Assembly (NCBI GenBank): GCA_025352885.1
Contig: JANXRZ010000220.1
Coordinates: forward strand, 1-39,014
DNA from: Pseudomonadota bacterium
GTDB lineage: Bacteria > Pseudomonadota > Gammaproteobacteria > Burkholderiales > SG8-39
DNA length: 39,014 bases
Direction of reading: 5' to 3'
Part shown: one piece after another, positions 15,131-24,157 of the stretch
Layout: each line of letters starts with the position of its first letter
Numbering within the stretch: position 1 is the stretch's first letter
Position numbers and translations under genes: made by a program
The notes under the pieces: model-generated
Told to the model about the DNA's origin: nothing
Seen by the model: the letters and a program-made list of their open reading frames with translations, nothing else
Database searches by the model: none

Positions 15131-15177
15131 TGTGACACAACAAGATAAATTGTGGCACAACGGCCAGTGCATCGCAA
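15131..15177 (-). promoter_or_regulatory. Phd-vapC promoter and paired operators
   Basis: On the minus strand TTGCGA (15177 to 15172), a 17-base spacer and CACAAT (15154 to 15149) form a promoter with a leader of about 24 bases. On the plus strand TGTGACACAAC (15131-15141) and TGTGGCACAAC (15151-15161) are direct repeats 20 bases apart, and each contains the small palindrome TGTGNCACA. Two turns of the helix separate them, fitting two antitoxin dimers on one face. Confidence 0.5.
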
Positions 15178-15194
15178 TTGGATTTGGGCAGCCA

Positions 15195-15223
15195 CAAAAG
15201 CGAAACGGCCCTCGCGGGCCGTT
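15195..15223 (-). terminator. Rho-independent terminator of the glycine-zipper gene
   Basis: A perfect 8-bp stem, AACGGCCC (15204-15211) and GGGCCGTT (15216-15223) with a four-base loop, lies 38 bases beyond the stop of the gene at 15261 on the minus strand. It is followed on that strand by a T-rich run (TTTCGCTTTTG). Confidence 0.7.
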
Positions 15224-15260
15224 CGTATGTGAACTTCGAAAAGATCTGTCTGCTTGCCTT

Positions 15261-16343
15261 TCAGAGAGCCGTCAGCACGCCGTTCTCCGCACGGACCCGC
15301 GCGCCGACCGCAAAGGACGGCGGGGCGGCGTAAGAGAAGGTCTGCGTGCCGCCGTTGTCCAGGCGCACCACCGCTTCGTAGTGCGTCGCGGTCTTCATGC
15401 GCTTTTCGATCTCGTTGCCGGCGAGCACGCCGCCGGCCGCACCGGCGATCTCCGCCACCGTCGTGCCCTTGCCGTTGCCGATCTGGCTGCCGATCAGCGC
15501 GCCAGCGATGCCGCCGCCGATCTTGCCTAGATAAGTGCCTTCGCCCTTCACCTGCACCGGGTTGATCGATTCCACCGTGCCGCAGGTGAGGCAGGCGTTT
15601 GCAGCCCTGCGCTCGGCGCGCTGCCCTTCGCGTGCCTGCGATCGCACAAGCGGATGTCCAAGCGCAGCCGTCGTCTCGCGATCGCGGACGCGCAGCGTCG
15701 AGGTCACAGCCGCACCGGGCGCGATTTGGTCGCGGTTCTTGATGGTGTAGCTGCCTTCATAGACGCCGGGGCGAGTCTCGGCCATCGCGAGCTTGCCCTT
15801 GATGCCGGCGATCTGCGCAGTCGCCGTGCCGCCGGGCGTTCCGTTAAGGGACAGCATCAGTTCTTCGCCAGCGGCGAGGCTGGACGGCGCGTCCACATCG
15901 AAGCGTTCGATGCGCGGCGCCACTCCCGCCGCGCGTTGCGCGGCGGTCGGGCCTGAATTCCTCGGGGCGATCACGGGTTCGTCCAGCACCATGCTGGACA
16001 CCTTGTTGCCCACGCGCAGGTTGACCGTGGCCTTGCTGGCCGCGGTGATGTGGTCGCGGCTGCGGATCGTATAAGTGCCTTCATAGACACCGGCTTCGGT
16101 TTCGGCGAGCGGCAATCCGCCCGTGGCGCCGGCGATCTGCACGACGGCCGAACCGCCGGGCGTGCCATAGAGCGTGAATACGAGTTCGCGTCCGGGAATC
16201 GAACGCGGTACCGGCGCGACGTCGAATCCGTCGATGCGCGGATCGGCACTCCGGGAGGTCTGCGCGACGGCGGGCTCGGATTGGAAAGCGAACGGGAGGA
16301 CGGCGGCCAGTGAGAAGGCGGCTGCGGCGATTCGGTTGTTCAT
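15261..16343 (-). CDS. Secreted protein with two Ig-like repeats and a C-terminal glycine zipper
   Basis: 360 residues from the ATG at 16343, which has GAGG 6 bases upstream. A signal peptide ends at AVAQ. Two tandem homologous domains follow (about residues 35-125 and 145-235). Each has a GTPGGxAxxQIAG strand and a GVYEG(T/S)YTI(R/K)xRD(H/Q)I strand, as in beta-sandwich repeats. After a CLTCG pair, the segment YLGKIGGGIAGALIGSQIGNGKG...AGAAGGVLAGNEIEKRM is a glycine-zipper (SlyB/2TM-type) motif, then a short beta domain. An outer-membrane or envelope-stress role is likely. The promoter region holds an activator-type palindrome at 16455. Confidence 0.82.
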   Translation of the reverse strand: MNNRIAAAAFSLAAVLPFAFQSEPAVAQTSRSADPRIDGFDVAPVPRSIPGRELVFTLYGTPGGSAVVQIAGATGGLPLAETEAGVYEGTYTIRSRDHITAASKATVNLRVGNKVSSMVLDEPVIAPRNSGPTAAQRAAGVAPRIERFDVDAPSSLAAGEELMLSLNGTPGGTATAQIAGIKGKLAMAETRPGVYEGSYTIKNRDQIAPGAAVTSTLRVRDRETTAALGHPLVRSQAREGQRAERRAANACLTCGTVESINPVQVKGEGTYLGKIGGGIAGALIGSQIGNGKGTTVAEIAGAAGGVLAGNEIEKRMKTATHYEAVVRLDNGGTQTFSYAAPPSFAVGARVRAENGVLTAL

Positions 16344-16717
16344 GTGGTGCCTCGTGCAAAGGGCATGCGATTGGCGCCGCCGGCGAATGTCCGGCGGGCG
16401 AGGTAATTTTTTCTTTTCCAACGGCGTATCTTGCCTCGCCAGCCCAAAACGCTCTGTTCGCTGGCGAACGCAGGGCAGTTAGCTGCGCCCGGCCGGCTTG
16501 CAACCGGAAGTTCGCCAATTGCGGTTTGCGACAAAAGTGCGGCCAGCGATTCTGCGCATGCCCGCCCTTCGCCGCGTCAGCCCGATGACAGTGTTCAACG
16601 TCGACTTGCATCCGCCCAACGTGGCATACGTGTGACGGCGGATAGGCGTAAGGTGCCCCTAGCCGCGCCAATGTACCTTTGCCACTCAAACGCGACGACT
16701 TCCCAGGTGTCTCGTCA
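16344..16717. other. Divergent intergenic region
   Basis: 374 bases between the glycine-zipper gene and the hybrid kinase. It contains the activator-type palindrome at 16455-16470 directed at the minus-strand gene. I see no gene, no clear promoter for the kinase and no repeat. A TTG at 16679 could extend the kinase by 13 residues. Confidence 0.4.
16428..16470 (-). promoter_or_regulatory. Class II-type activator site for the glycine-zipper gene
   Basis: TGTTCG-CTGG-CGAACG (16455-16470) has the perfect core GTTCG-N4-CGAAC. On the minus strand CAAGAT (16433 to 16428) follows after 21 bases, a weak -10 box that keeps A2, A5 and T6. The gene start is about 85 bases further on. The spacing matches the sites at 3505, 4074 and 32850. 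Confidence 0.45.
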
Positions 16718-19700
16718 ATGGTGAGCAAGGACTCGAAAACAAGCGATCCCGCCCTCGGCTTGAATTCCGTTACGGCGATATCCGATTCGCTGCGGCAAAC
16801 GGGAAAGATGCACTCCGCGGCCGTTGGCGAGCAGGTGCAGTACCCCTTGCTATTTGGCCAAGACAACTACGTGCCACCCCGAACCGGGGAGCACGAACAC
16901 GTGCGCGCGAGCCAGCTGCCGACCAAAGGCTGCGCCCCACTCGGGGCGGTGCTGTGCACCGAGCGACTGCAAAGCCGGTTGGGACGCAGCCCCGATCTCC
17001 AGGGGGAAAACGCGGCACTTTGCGTATTGGCCGAGGCGCTGGCCGATTCGCCCGATACGATCCTGCAGACTCTCGCCGACACCGTATTGAGCGTTTTGAA
17101 TGTGGGCTCCGCGGGTGTCAGCTTACTGACCGAAGACAAGCTTGAATTTTCCTGGGCGGTCGTCGCCGGTGCCTGGCATGCGCATGCCGGAAAGAGGACG
17201 CCTCGCAGTTTCAGCCCCTGCGGGGATGTCCTCGATCGCAACGTCCCGCTCCTCTTCGAGCGCCCCGAGCGTCGCTATGCCTATTTTTCAGCCTCGACAC
17301 CGCTTGCAAAAGAGTGCCTGCATGTCCCGGTGCGAATCCACGGGAAGGCGGTGGGCACGGTGTGGGCAATCACCCACGATGACAGCCGCCAGTTCGACCT
17401 GGAGGACCTGAGGCAACTCGAAAGCCTTGCCCGCTTTGCCGCTGCGAGCTGCCAGGCCACGGCCTTTTTAAACCGCAAGGTCGAGCAGGAACGCACGCTC
17501 AGGGTGAAGGAAGCGGCCCTTGCGCAGATGGAAGAGCTGATCGGCCATCGCACAGCGCAATTGGAGACGTTGCTGAACCGGGCACCGCTCGGGGTCTACC
17601 TGGTCGATGCCGACTTTCGCATTTGCGAGGCCAATCCAATCGCCCTGCAAGTCTTCGGGGCCCAGCCGAACGTCATCGGCCGGGACTTTGACGAAGTGAT
17701 CCACGTCCTGTGGCCCGGCGTGTACGCCGACGAAATCGTCCAACGGTTCCGCCACACGCTCGCCTCCGGCGACTCTTTCGTCGCCCCCGAGAGGACCGAG
17801 CATCGGATTGACCTGAACGCGGTCGAATCGTTCGAGTGGCGCATCGATCGCGTTCCAATGCTCGACGGACGCAACGGCGTGGTGTGCTATTTCAGGGACA
17901 TTTCAGAGAGGGTCGAAACGCAGCGCCAGCTTGTCGAAAACGAGCACCTCTATCACCAGCTCTTCAACCTCCTCGATGCGGGGTACTGCATCATCGAGAT
18001 GATTTTCGATGACGCAGGCAAGCCCGTGGATTACCTTTTTCTCGAAGTCAACGCCGCCTTCGAGAAGCAGTCGGGCATCCGCGACGCGCCAGGCAAAAGA
18101 ATGCTCGAGATTGCACCGAACCACGAGCGGTACTGGTTCGAAACGTATGGGCAGGTTGTGCGCACCGGGGAGCCGATCCACTTCATCAACACTGCCCAAG
18201 CGCTTAACGACAACTGGTTCGAGCTGTACGCGTTCCAACTCGGCGGGCGTGCAAGCCGGAAGGTCGCTGTGGTCTTTTACAACATCACCGAGCGCAAAAA
18301 CGACGAACAAGCCCTGCGCGAATCGGAAGAAAGGTACCGTGCGAGCGAAGAGCGGTCGCGCGCATTGTTCGATAGCGGACCCATAGCGATGTATTCGTGT
18401 GACGCGGGGGGCGTCATCCAGGCGTTCAACCGGGGGGCGGCCGCCTTATATGGTCGCGAGCCCGCGACGGGGGATACCTGCGAAAAATTCCTGTCTGCGT
18501 TCAAGGTCGGCGAGCCCAGCAAGGAAGGCCTCGCGTATTCCCGCACGCCAATGGCCCAGGTGTTGACTGGCGAACTGGCCGACGTGCGCGACATGGAAAT
18601 CGAGATCGTGCGCCCCGACGGCTCGCAACTCACCGCGATCGCCAATATTGTCCCGCTGCAGGATGGCAATGGAAAGATCACGGGCACGATCAATTGCTTC
18701 TTCGACATCACCGAACGCAGCCGGCTGGAGAAAATCGCCCTCGAACAGGCCGAGTCGCTGTCTGAACTGCATCGTCGCAAAGACGAGTTCCTGGCGATGC
18801 TCAGTCACGAGCTTCGCAATCCCCTTGCGCCCCTTTCGAATGCGGTACAGCTCCTGAATTTGCGCAAAGACGACGACCCGGTGCGCCAGCAAGCCCGCGA
18901 CATCATTACGCGCCAGGTCGGCAACCTTAAACTTCTGGTCGACGATCTTCTGGAAGTGTCCCGCCTGACGACTGGCAGGGTGCAGCTGCGTCGCGAGCGG
19001 ATAGCCTTGCGGGATGTCGTGGACAGGGCGGTCGAGACAGCGCAACCCCTGATTTCAAGGCTGCGGCACATATTGACATTGTCGATCCCCTCCACGCCGA
19101 TCTGGCTCTATGCGGATGCGGGCAGGATTGAACAGGTGGTCATCAATCTGCTCAACAATGCTGCCAAATACACCCTCGATGGCGGCAACATCTGGTTGAA
19201 CCTCTCGCAGGAAAACGACATGGCGGTGATGAAAGTGGGCGACACAGGTGTCGGCATCGACGAAGCGCTTCTGCCGGACATCTTCGACCTCTTTACGCAG
19301 GCCGATCGCTCCCTCGATCGCTCGGACGGCGGGCTGGGGATCGGACTCGCGATCGTGCGGCAGCTGGTGGAGCTGCATGACGGGACAGTCAAGGTCAACA
19401 GCGTCCTCGGCCAAGGGAGCGAGTTCATCGTCCGCCTCCCCCTGATGTTGACCAAGGTGCCGCTCGTGGCGCCCGTGGCGGCCGAAGGCTCGTCGGATTC
19501 CCCCCTGCACAAGAGTTGCCGTGTGCTGGTGGTCGATGACAATGTCGATGGCGCGCAAATGCTGACAATCCTGTTGAAGGCTGCGGGCCACGACACCTGG
19601 CTGGCCCACGACGGCTCGAGCGCGCTCCTTACCGCGATCGAATGCATGCCCGATGTCATTTTGCTGGACATCGGCTTGCCTGGACTCGATGGCTATGCGG

Positions 19701-19891
19701 TGGCCAGCCGGATCCGGTCGCATCCAGCCCTGATGACGGTGACATTGGTGGCGGTGACGGGCTACGGACAGGAGACCGATCGGATGAGGGCTCGCCAGGC
19801 GGGGTTCGACCATTACTTGGTAAAGCCCGCTCAGTTCGCCGAAGTCGAAAAAATACTGGCGTCCGTATCGGCCGCGCGCTCCGATCGTTGA
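16718..19891 (+). CDS. GAF/PAS hybrid sensor histidine kinase
   Basis: 1057 residues from the ATG at 16718. Domain order: GAF (about 105-247), three PAS domains (about 280-405, 408-530 and 546-665), a HisKA dimerisation domain with the phospho-acceptor His697 (EFLAMLSHELRNPLAPLSNAV), HATPase_c (VVINLLNNAAKY N-box, VGDTGVGID, GGLGIGLAIV) and a C-terminal receiver (930-1050) with Asp984 (VILLDIGLPGLDG). There are no membrane segments, so it is a soluble sensor of an intracellular or diffusible signal. Coiled-coil helices link GAF to PAS1 and PAS2 to PAS3. The output partner is not adjacent; the next gene on the plus strand is unrelated. Confidence 0.9.
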   Translation: MVSKDSKTSDPALGLNSVTAISDSLRQTGKMHSAAVGEQVQYPLLFGQDNYVPPRTGEHEHVRASQLPTKGCAPLGAVLCTERLQSRLGRSPDLQGENAALCVLAEALADSPDTILQTLADTVLSVLNVGSAGVSLLTEDKLEFSWAVVAGAWHAHAGKRTPRSFSPCGDVLDRNVPLLFERPERRYAYFSASTPLAKECLHVPVRIHGKAVGTVWAITHDDSRQFDLEDLRQLESLARFAAASCQATAFLNRKVEQERTLRVKEAALAQMEELIGHRTAQLETLLNRAPLGVYLVDADFRICEANPIALQVFGAQPNVIGRDFDEVIHVLWPGVYADEIVQRFRHTLASGDSFVAPERTEHRIDLNAVESFEWRIDRVPMLDGRNGVVCYFRDISERVETQRQLVENEHLYHQLFNLLDAGYCIIEMIFDDAGKPVDYLFLEVNAAFEKQSGIRDAPGKRMLEIAPNHERYWFETYGQVVRTGEPIHFINTAQALNDNWFELYAFQLGGRASRKVAVVFYNITERKNDEQALRESEERYRASEERSRALFDSGPIAMYSCDAGGVIQAFNRGAAALYGREPATGDTCEKFLSAFKVGEPSKEGLAYSRTPMAQVLTGELADVRDMEIEIVRPDGSQLTAIANIVPLQDGNGKITGTINCFFDITERSRLEKIALEQAESLSELHRRKDEFLAMLSHELRNPLAPLSNAVQLLNLRKDDDPVRQQARDIITRQVGNLKLLVDDLLEVSRLTTGRVQLRRERIALRDVVDRAVETAQPLISRLRHILTLSIPSTPIWLYADAGRIEQVVINLLNNAAKYTLDGGNIWLNLSQENDMAVMKVGDTGVGIDEALLPDIFDLFTQADRSLDRSDGGLGIGLAIVRQLVELHDGTVKVNSVLGQGSEFIVRLPLMLTKVPLVAPVAAEGSSDSPLHKSCRVLVVDDNVDGAQMLTILLKAAGHDTWLAHDGSSALLTAIECMPDVILLDIGLPGLDGYAVASRIRSHPALMTVTLVAVTGYGQETDRMRARQAGFDHYLVKPAQFAEVEKILASVSAARSDR

Positions 19892-19898
19892 CCCGCGC

Positions 19899-20270
19899 TT
19901 ACTTCGCCGGCACGACGGTCCGCAGTTCCCGCACCACCGCGCCTTCCTTCACGCTGCCGCTCGTCGTGCCTTCATTCATTCGGCGTACGCACTCTTCGCG
20001 GTCCTTCGCCGGCTGGCTGTCGCAGCGGGCCAGGCGATTCTTTTCGAGCTGGGCCTCTTCGTTGGTGAGCCCGCCGCGCTTGGATTCCTGAAGCGCCGCG
20101 CCGGCTTCGCGCAGGCAGGCGTTGCGGTCCCCGACGTCACTCTTCATGCAGGCAGCGCGATCGCGGTTGTAGGTGGCTTGAGCCTCAGACATCTTGGCTT
20201 TGTCCGCGGCAAACGCAGCAGAAGCGCAAAGCAGGACGGCTGATACAACTACAGATTCGATTTTGGGCAT
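19899..20270 (-). CDS. Small secreted Cys-containing protein, unknown function
   Basis: 123 residues from the ATG at 20270, which has AAGGAG 9 bases upstream. A signal peptide (VVVSAVLLCASAAFA) is followed by a helical domain with four cysteines spaced as two pairs (RAACMKS...NACLREAG and LARCDSQ...EECVRRMNEG), suggesting two disulfides joining antiparallel helices. I recognise no named family. It is convergent with the kinase, whose stop is only 7 bases away, and divergent from arsR. Confidence 0.75.
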   Translation of the reverse strand: MPKIESVVVSAVLLCASAAFAADKAKMSEAQATYNRDRAACMKSDVGDRNACLREAGAALQESKRGGLTNEEAQLEKNRLARCDSQPAKDREECVRRMNEGTTSGSVKEGAVVRELRTVVPAK

Positions 20271-20346
20271 GGGATTCGCTCCTTGGAGCCGTCCACTCTG
20301 GCAAGAACGAACGCCCCCGTCAGTGCGCAAGCGGACATAGCTTTGC

Positions 20347-20372
20347 AACATTCACCCATATAGATTAATGTT
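20347..20372 (+). promoter_or_regulatory. Candidate ArsR operator
   Basis: AACATT (20347-20352) and AATGTT (20367-20372) form a perfect inverted repeat with a 14-base spacer containing ATATAG, just before the arsR start at 20379. ArsR-type repressors commonly bind such palindromes over their own promoters. It could also control the divergent secreted-protein gene. Confidence 0.35.
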
Positions 20373-20378
20373 CGGGCC

Positions 20379-20741
20379 ATGGATCTCGACGACATTCTGA
20401 TCGCACTGGCAGACGACACCCGGCGGTCGATCCTCAAGCGCCTGGCCTCGGGCGACGCGAGGGTGACCGAAGTGGCCGAGCCGTTCGCCATCTCGCTCAA
20501 TTCCGTCTCCAAGCACATCCGCATCCTCGAGCGCGCCGGCCTCGTATCCCGGCGCATCGAAGGGCGCGACCACTTCCTCTCGCTTGAGCGAAAGCCGTTC
20601 GATGAGCTGACGCACTGGATGCTGGAGACGCGCGCCTTCTGGACGAGGCGGCTGGATGCGCTCGAAGCCGCGTTGCATGCCGAGGACGCCATCGAAGCCG
20701 CGAAGAAACCCCCGACCCCCCCGAAACGGAGAAAGAAATGA
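20379..20741 (+). CDS. ArsR-family transcriptional regulator
   Basis: 120 residues. The winged helix-turn-helix is clear: IALADDTRRSILKRLASGDARVTEVAEPFAISLNSVSKHIRILERAGLVSRRIEGRDHFLSL. There are no Cys pairs or other metal-sensing motifs in the recognition helix region, so metal sensing is unlikely. The basic Pro/Lys tail (KKPPTPPKRRKK) is typical of ArsR members encoded with SRPBCC proteins. The stop overlaps the next gene by four bases (ATGA). Such pairs usually form an autoregulated two-gene operon. Confidence 0.88.
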   Translation: MDLDDILIALADDTRRSILKRLASGDARVTEVAEPFAISLNSVSKHIRILERAGLVSRRIEGRDHFLSLERKPFDELTHWMLETRAFWTRRLDALEAALHAEDAIEAAKKPPTPPKRRKK

Positions 20742-21271
20742 CTGCTACCCAAAGAACCGAAGTCGCGACCCTCATCGAACCCGGTACCGTGAAGATGGAG
20801 CGCCTGCTGCCGGGCCCCGTCGAGCGCGCCTGGTCTTACCTCACCGAGTCGGACAAGCGCGCCAAGTGGCTCGCGGGCGGCGAGTTCGACCTGCGCGTCG
20901 GTGGCGACATCCGCCTGGAGTTCGACAACAGCAGGCTGCCGAACGACGAGGCCGGCCTGGCGAAGCATCCGGGCACGGGCATCCACACTTTCACCGGCAA
21001 GGTCACGCGTCTCGAGACGAACCGCGTGCTGGCGCATACGTGGCTATGGGGCGACACCGAAACGGAAGTCGCTTATGAGCTCACGCCCAAGGGCAAGGAC
21101 GTGCTGCTGACCATTGTCCATCGGCGCCTCACGAACGAGGTGGCGAAGAACGTGCTGGGCGGCTGGGACGTGCACACGGGCATCCTCGCCGACCTGCTCC
21201 ACAATGTTCCCCCGCGCCCGTTCTGGACGACTCACGACCGGCTGGCACCGGAGTACGCCGCCCGGGCTTAA
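20738..21271 (+). CDS. SRPBCC (AHSA1-like) domain protein
   Basis: 177 residues. The segments VKMERLLPGPVERAWSYLTESDKRAKWLAGGEFDLRVGGDIRLEF and VLAHTWLWGDTETEVAYELTPKGKDVLLTIVHRRL show the START/Bet v1-like fold of the AHSA1 group. The C-terminal helix GGWDVHTGILADLL closes the ligand cavity. These proteins bind hydrophobic ligands or act as co-chaperone-like factors; the ligand is unknown. It starts within the stop of arsR (ATGA), so expression is coupled. Confidence 0.87.
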   Translation: MTATQRTEVATLIEPGTVKMERLLPGPVERAWSYLTESDKRAKWLAGGEFDLRVGGDIRLEFDNSRLPNDEAGLAKHPGTGIHTFTGKVTRLETNRVLAHTWLWGDTETEVAYELTPKGKDVLLTIVHRRLTNEVAKNVLGGWDVHTGILADLLHNVPPRPFWTTHDRLAPEYAARA

Positions 21272-21296
21272 CGCTGTTCAAAAGCCGATTCTCCGG

Positions 21297-21361
21297 AATT
21301 GACTTTCGGAGATTGGCTTGCCCATTGGCTCTAAAGGCAGTTCGTGTATCGGCACCAGTAC
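21297..21361 (+). repeat. Dispersed 65-bp repeat, copy B
   Basis: Gap-free match to copies A and C over 65 bases, in the same orientation. The terminal palindrome is decayed (GTATCGGCACCAGTAC), so this is the most diverged copy. GCCGATTCTCCG just upstream and CGGAGATTGGC within it form an imperfect inverted repeat resembling part of the element at 6524-6588. Confidence 0.6.
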
Positions 21362-21499
21362 AGGATCGAGCGAAAATAAACCAGCGCGGGGATTTTTGAG
21401 GGACTAGTGTTCGATCACGAGATCCGCGTGACCAAGTGTTCAAGCGCACAGAGTCTGGCTCCAGGGCTGACATCATGTCCGCAGCGCGACTAATGCGAT

Positions 21500-22543
21500 A
21501 TGCATGAACCTTTTCAGCCCGGCGTAGAGGCGGCTCCCGTGAAGTCCAGGCGGAGATTTCCGCACGTCGAATTTTCAAGCACCAGGCGAAACGCACTCAC
21601 CGCGCTACTCGCGCTCGGAATCGCCGCACCCGTCGGCCTTCGCGCGCAGCCATCAAGCACTCCGCGGCGCATTATCGTGTTCACCGCATCGACGGCGGCG
21701 AGGGACTGGTTCCTCGCCGGGATGCGCGACCGCGGGTGGAAAGACGGCGTAAATATAGAGTGCAGTGTCAGGCAGGTGCCGGAGATCGATGAGGCTGCTC
21801 TGCGATCCGAGCTGCAGGATCGAACGCGACGCGTCGATGCAATCGTCGCGGCCGGTGCGCTTCGCATTCGCGCAGCCATGAATGCAACCCGGTCCATCCC
21901 TATCATCGGCATCGATCTCGAATCGGACCCGGTGGCAAGGGGGTTCGTCAAAAGCCTCGCGCGTCCGAAGGGAAACGTCAGCGGCGTCTGGATGGACCTG
22001 CCGGAGCTGAGCGGAAAACACCTGCAGTTGCTCAATGAGACGATGCCGCAGCTGGAAAGGGTTGGAGTGCTGTGGGACGATCGCTTTACCGGACCGCAGC
22101 TTGCCCATACCGAGGCCGCGGCGCGAGCGTCAAGGACGTCGCTTTTCACGGTGGCCATGCATGGCCCAGCCGACCTGCCCTCTGCTTTCGATCGGATTGT
22201 CATGCAGCGGTCCCAGGCGCTGCTGGTCTTTTCATCGCCTACGGTGTTCGTTTCCCTTTCCCGGATTGCAGAGGCTGCGCGCGACCTTCGCCTGCCGTCC
22301 GTTTGCCTGTTTTCCAACTATGCGGAGGTCGGCGGATTGCTTTCGTACGGGCCGAATTTCGCCCTGATGTATCGGCAACTGGCCGGCTATGTCGACCGAG
22401 TACTGCTGGGCAGCGACGTCGGCGACCTTCCCATCGAGCGCCCGACGCAGTTCGACCTCGTCATCAATCTGAAGACGGCCAAGGCACTGCGGCTTCCGGT
22501 CGGGCCATCCATGCTGTCGCGGGCGAACCGGGTGATCGAATAA
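21500..22543 (+). CDS. ABC transporter substrate-binding protein, PF04392 type
   Basis: 347 residues from ATG 21500. The in-frame GTG at 21539 has a better ribosome-binding site (GAGG, 8 bases) and would give 334 residues. A twin-arginine-like leader (STRRNALTALLALGIAAPVGLRAQ) precedes family segments GMRDRGWKDGVNI, VDAIVAAGALRIRAAMNAT, IPIIGIDLESDPVARGFVKSLARPKGNVSG and the terminal FDLVINLKTAKALRLPVGPSMLSRANRVIE. It is an orphan receptor without permease genes and a distant paralogue of the protein at 10079. Confidence 0.86.
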   Translation: MHEPFQPGVEAAPVKSRRRFPHVEFSSTRRNALTALLALGIAAPVGLRAQPSSTPRRIIVFTASTAARDWFLAGMRDRGWKDGVNIECSVRQVPEIDEAALRSELQDRTRRVDAIVAAGALRIRAAMNATRSIPIIGIDLESDPVARGFVKSLARPKGNVSGVWMDLPELSGKHLQLLNETMPQLERVGVLWDDRFTGPQLAHTEAAARASRTSLFTVAMHGPADLPSAFDRIVMQRSQALLVFSSPTVFVSLSRIAEAARDLRLPSVCLFSNYAEVGGLLSYGPNFALMYRQLAGYVDRVLLGSDVGDLPIERPTQFDLVINLKTAKALRLPVGPSMLSRANRVIE

Positions 22544-22576
22544 GCGGTTCGTCCCAGCGGGATGAAGGGCCATTCT

Positions 22577-24061
22577 TCAAGCCCGCGTAGCTGCGATGAG
22601 CGTCTCTACCTTCGGGATTTCCTCGACAGTCCACAAAAGCTGCAGCAGATTGTCCAGGCGATCGGCCGACAGGTGCCGCCTTGCCATCGACCGGAATTTT
22701 TCTTCCATCTCGGCGTCGGTCATGGGGTTCCTGTAGTGCCCGCGGTGATACTCGACTCGCGTGGTCCTGCGCGCGCCCGATTTCAGGACGACCTCGAGCT
22801 CGCACAGGCTGAATTCGTTCTCCCTCCGGTCGGCCTCCTCCGAGGGCAGGCACCTGACGCGGCTCACGAGGGCGAGCAGGCGCGCGTCATGAAGGTAGCG
22901 ATCCTCGTAGTACTCGGGTTCGATCTTGCCGTACATGAGCATCACGCCCGCCGAGTACGGAATGCTGTGATCGGCGGTCTCGTGCGTCTGCGGCCGCCAT
23001 TTGTCCGGGCCATCGGCCATGATCTTGATGGCCGAGCGCGAGACATGGATGTTGACCTGCTCGATTTCGTCGGCGCTCTTGAAGAAGAGCCGAATATCGA
23101 GGGCGGCCTGCGCGACGGTTTGCGAAAACTGGCCGAGCGGAAATCGCTTCGTAAACGCGCGCCGGATCCCGAACGGCTCGCCGAGCTGCGGCGGGGCGAC
23201 GCTCTTCTTTCCCATGACCTTGAAAAAGCCGTAGCGTCCCTCGAACACGTTGGCCGGCCCCGACATGCCGCTCTTGGCGAGCTGCACCGAGAATATCGCC
23301 TTGCGGCAGGCATCGGCCGCTGCGTAGGCCTTCCAGTTCGACAACGTGTCGGCGCGTCCCTGGCGGGTCGCGGTGTTGCCGCCGACTGTGATCCCGATCG
23401 CGTGCACCAACTGGTCCGCCGTCAGGCCCGCGAGGCGACCCGCACCGATGACCGCCGCGATCCCAGTGATCGTCGTATGGTCGATGCCATTGCCGAGATA
23501 GTCGAAGACGTCGGCGACCTTGGCGAACATCTCGTAAGCGACCACGGTTGCGGCGACCAGATCCCGGCCGCTTCGGTCACCCACTTCCGCCGCGGCCAGC
23601 AATGCCGCGAGCGTATCGCTCGGGTGCCCCGCGCCGCGGGTCAGGCTGACGAACCCATCGTTGAAATCGAGGTACCGGATCATGACGCCGTTGGCGAACA
23701 CGGCCAGATCCGGACTGGTCCTGATGCCGGTGAACAACACCGTGGCTGCGTGTTTCGAGCTCACATCCTTCGCGAGGTCGATTGCAATGCGGCTCGGCTC
23801 GGCCGCATACCCGCCAAACGCGCAACCGAACGTATCGAGGATGGAGCGCTTCGCGATACGCACAACGTCGCTCGGGATGTCCTCGTACTTCAGGCCGATC
23901 GCATAGCGTGCGAGGGTCTCGGCCAGCGCAACCTCCCGGCTGCCGGACGCGGTAGAACTTCGCCCGAGGGTTTCCTGGGCCGCAGCCGGCAAGCCGCCTG
24001 CAGCTGCGCCGATCGCACCGGCCTGTTGCAGGAACCTCCGCCGGCTATGGGAAGCAGTCAT
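22577..24061 (-). CDS. Tat-exported MmgE/PrpD family protein
   Basis: 494 residues. The leader SRRRFLQQAGAIGAAAGGLPAAAQ has the twin-arginine motif. The MmgE/PrpD fold is shown by LARYAIGLKYEDIPSDVVRIAKRSILDTFGCAFGG, the active-site-like YLDFNDGF and GAGHPSD, and the C-terminal YHRGHYRNPMTDAEMEEKFR. PrpD dehydrates 2-methylcitrate; most relatives are uncharacterised dehydratases or isomerases. A Tat leader is unusual for the classical cytoplasmic enzyme but frequent in this environmental subgroup as far as I recall. It is convergent with the PF04392 binding protein, which might supply its substrate. Confidence 0.85.
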   Translation of the reverse strand: MTASHSRRRFLQQAGAIGAAAGGLPAAAQETLGRSSTASGSREVALAETLARYAIGLKYEDIPSDVVRIAKRSILDTFGCAFGGYAAEPSRIAIDLAKDVSSKHAATVLFTGIRTSPDLAVFANGVMIRYLDFNDGFVSLTRGAGHPSDTLAALLAAAEVGDRSGRDLVAATVVAYEMFAKVADVFDYLGNGIDHTTITGIAAVIGAGRLAGLTADQLVHAIGITVGGNTATRQGRADTLSNWKAYAAADACRKAIFSVQLAKSGMSGPANVFEGRYGFFKVMGKKSVAPPQLGEPFGIRRAFTKRFPLGQFSQTVAQAALDIRLFFKSADEIEQVNIHVSRSAIKIMADGPDKWRPQTHETADHSIPYSAGVMLMYGKIEPEYYEDRYLHDARLLALVSRVRCLPSEEADRRENEFSLCELEVVLKSGARRTTRVEYHRGHYRNPMTDAEMEEKFRSMARRHLSADRLDNLLQLLWTVEEIPKVETLIAATRA

Positions 24062-24157
24062 CTAACTACCCGATCGGCGCGCAGAAGAACGGGTCGGGCG
24101 CTCGAAAGCATCTCCTGCACCTCCACTTTCAGAGCTTGGCCGAACCGCAGAGCCGGG

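Noticed and set aside
15221-15234. GTTCG-TATG-TGAAC resembling the regulon palindrome
   Set aside because: One core mismatch, overlaps the terminator of the glycine-zipper gene, and no -10 box lies at the expected distance.
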